A stretch of DNA of 64,000 nt. It comes from Rhizobium sp. CF122 (GTDB lineage Bacteria; Pseudomonadota; Alphaproteobacteria; Rhizobiales; Rhizobiaceae). The stretch covers positions 124,001 through 188,000 of the forward strand of contig NZ_AKKA01000071.1 in the NCBI RefSeq assembly GCF_000282035.1, read 5' to 3'. Below the pieces are notes generated by a model. That model made no database searches. It saw only the letters and a list, made by a program, of their open reading frames with translations, and had not been told where the DNA came from. The position numbers and the translations under genes are program-made. Positions 63,417 through 64,000 of this stretch are shown here, piece after piece. Position 1 is the first letter of the stretch, and every line of letters begins with the position of its first letter.

Positions 63417-64000
63417 GCATTCTCCAGATCGAGCTTTGTCCGGTCGAGAACAGCAAGGCGCCGTACCGGATTTTTCGGATCCGGCATCGCTGCCATAAGT
63501 CCTCGTGTATAGGGATGGCGCGCGTCTTCGAGCCGGGTCAGCGTTTCGATCACGCGCCCGGAACACATGACGATAATCCGCTCGCAAAAAGCTGCGACCA
63601 TGCGAATGTCGTGGCTGATCAACAGCAGTCCGGAATTATTCTCCCGGACGAGCTCATCGAGCAGCGTCAGCACATCCTTCCTGACGCTGACATCGAGGGC
63701 CGATGTCGGCTCGTCGGCAATGACCAGTTTCGGCTTCGCAAGGAGCATCATGGCAATCATCACGCGTTGCCCCATGCCGCCGGAAATCTGGTGCGGATAA
63801 AGCGTCATCACGCGTTCCGGGTCCTTGATCCGCACGCGCTCGAGCGCTCTGGTTGCGGCGGCAAGCGCAGCGCGGCCGCGCAGATCAAGATGCAGGCGAG
63901 CCGCCTCGGCGATCTGCTTGCCGACCGTCAGCACCGGATTGAGCGAGTAGCGAGGATCCTGCATGATCAACGCGATGTCCTTGCCCCGTATCTTGCCCAT
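63413..64000 (-). CDS. oligopeptide-type ABC transporter ATP-binding protein (DppD/OppD-like), 5' end outside window
   Basis: The gene runs off the window at its start. The visible part (about 195 residues) has IALIMQDPRYSLNPVLTVG, the signature ISGGMGQRVMIAMML, Walker B KLVIADEPTSALD and the C-terminal oligopeptide-family extension RHPYTRGLMAAMPDP. The N-terminal Walker A lies beyond base 64000. It pairs with the next ATPase. Confidence 0.92.
   Translation of the reverse strand: MGKIRGKDIALIMQDPRYSLNPVLTVGKQIAEAARLHLDLRGRAALAAATRALERVRIKDPERVMTLYPHQISGGMGQRVMIAMMLLAKPKLVIADEPTSALDVSVRKDVLTLLDELVRENNSGLLLISHDIRMVAAFCERIIVMCSGRVIETLTRLEDARHPYTRGLMAAMPDPKNPVRRLAVLDRTKLDLENA

Noticed and set aside
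1..64000. CRISPR arrays, tRNA or rRNA genes, insertion sequences
   Set aside because: No regularly spaced repeats, cloverleaf-like sequences, rRNA or transposase genes were seen on reading both strands; short degenerate remnants could still be missed.

Overview
The window looks like part of a Rhizobiaceae genome (Rhizobium, Agrobacterium or Ensifer-like). It is GC rich, has ALA-synthase-type hemA, rhizobial nomenclature genes fixNOQP and fixGHIS, a rhizobial-type flagellin and a hybrid FixL. It is dominated by a microaerobic respiration and denitrification island between about 3.6 and 60.6 kb. Species cannot be assigned from sequence reading alone.

Layout. 0-3 kb: end of an L-idonate/gluconate catabolic operon (2-hydroxyacid dehydrogenase, idnD, idnO and a frameshifted gluconokinase). 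3-4 kb: LysE exporter and a small membrane protein behind an FNR-like box. 4.1-7.4 kb, minus strand: a tightly overlapping operon ubiT-ubiU-ubiV plus three small unknown genes, divergent from a ubiD-ubiX pair (7.5-9.7 kb); this is an oxygen-independent ubiquinone module. 9.6-14.3 kb: nnrU, an FtrABCD-type iron uptake operon and a YbaN protein. 14.7-19.5 kb: Rrf2 regulator, nnrR, nirV, nirK and divergent nnrS. 19.9-23 kb: an isolated large flagellin gene and sparse hypotheticals. 23.3-27.6 kb: a DUF2249 / heme-copper-like membrane protein / DUF2249 / DUF59 / DUF6522 operon and divergent hemN. 27.8-33.4 kb: norCBQD and norEF. 33.4-36.9 kb: a small membrane protein, a hemerythrin-like protein, CopCD, YcnI-like protein and pseudoazurin. 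37.3-50.4 kb: hybrid fixL, fixK, fixNOQP, fixGHIS, an Fnr-type regulator and an OmpR-type regulator that could be FxkR. 50.4-58.2 kb: the c-type cytochrome maturation genes ccmIEFH and ccmCDG, a CBS-BON protein and hemA. 58.6-62.2 kb: an ABC exporter behind a perfect FNR box, a LuxR solo and an unknown protein. 62.7-64 kb: two oligopeptide-type ABC ATPases.

How it works together. NirK reduces nitrite to NO and NorBC reduces NO to N2O; no nos or nap genes are in the window. Electrons come through ubiquinone (made without oxygen by UbiTUV), c-type cytochromes and pseudoazurin. The cbb3 oxidase FixNOQP serves microaerobic respiration. Heme, copper and iron supply genes (hemA, hemN, ccm, fixGHIS, copCD, ftrABCD) sit alongside. 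Many of these transcription units have a 14-bp TTG-N8-CAA Crp/Fnr box about 41 bp before a plausible start site. The boxes seem to fall into an FNR/FixK class (TTGAT..ATCAA) and an NnrR class with a CGCAA half-site. A direct-repeat element before fixK resembles the K-box recognised by FxkR in Rhizobium etli, suggesting an hFixL-FxkR-FixK cascade in place of FixLJ.
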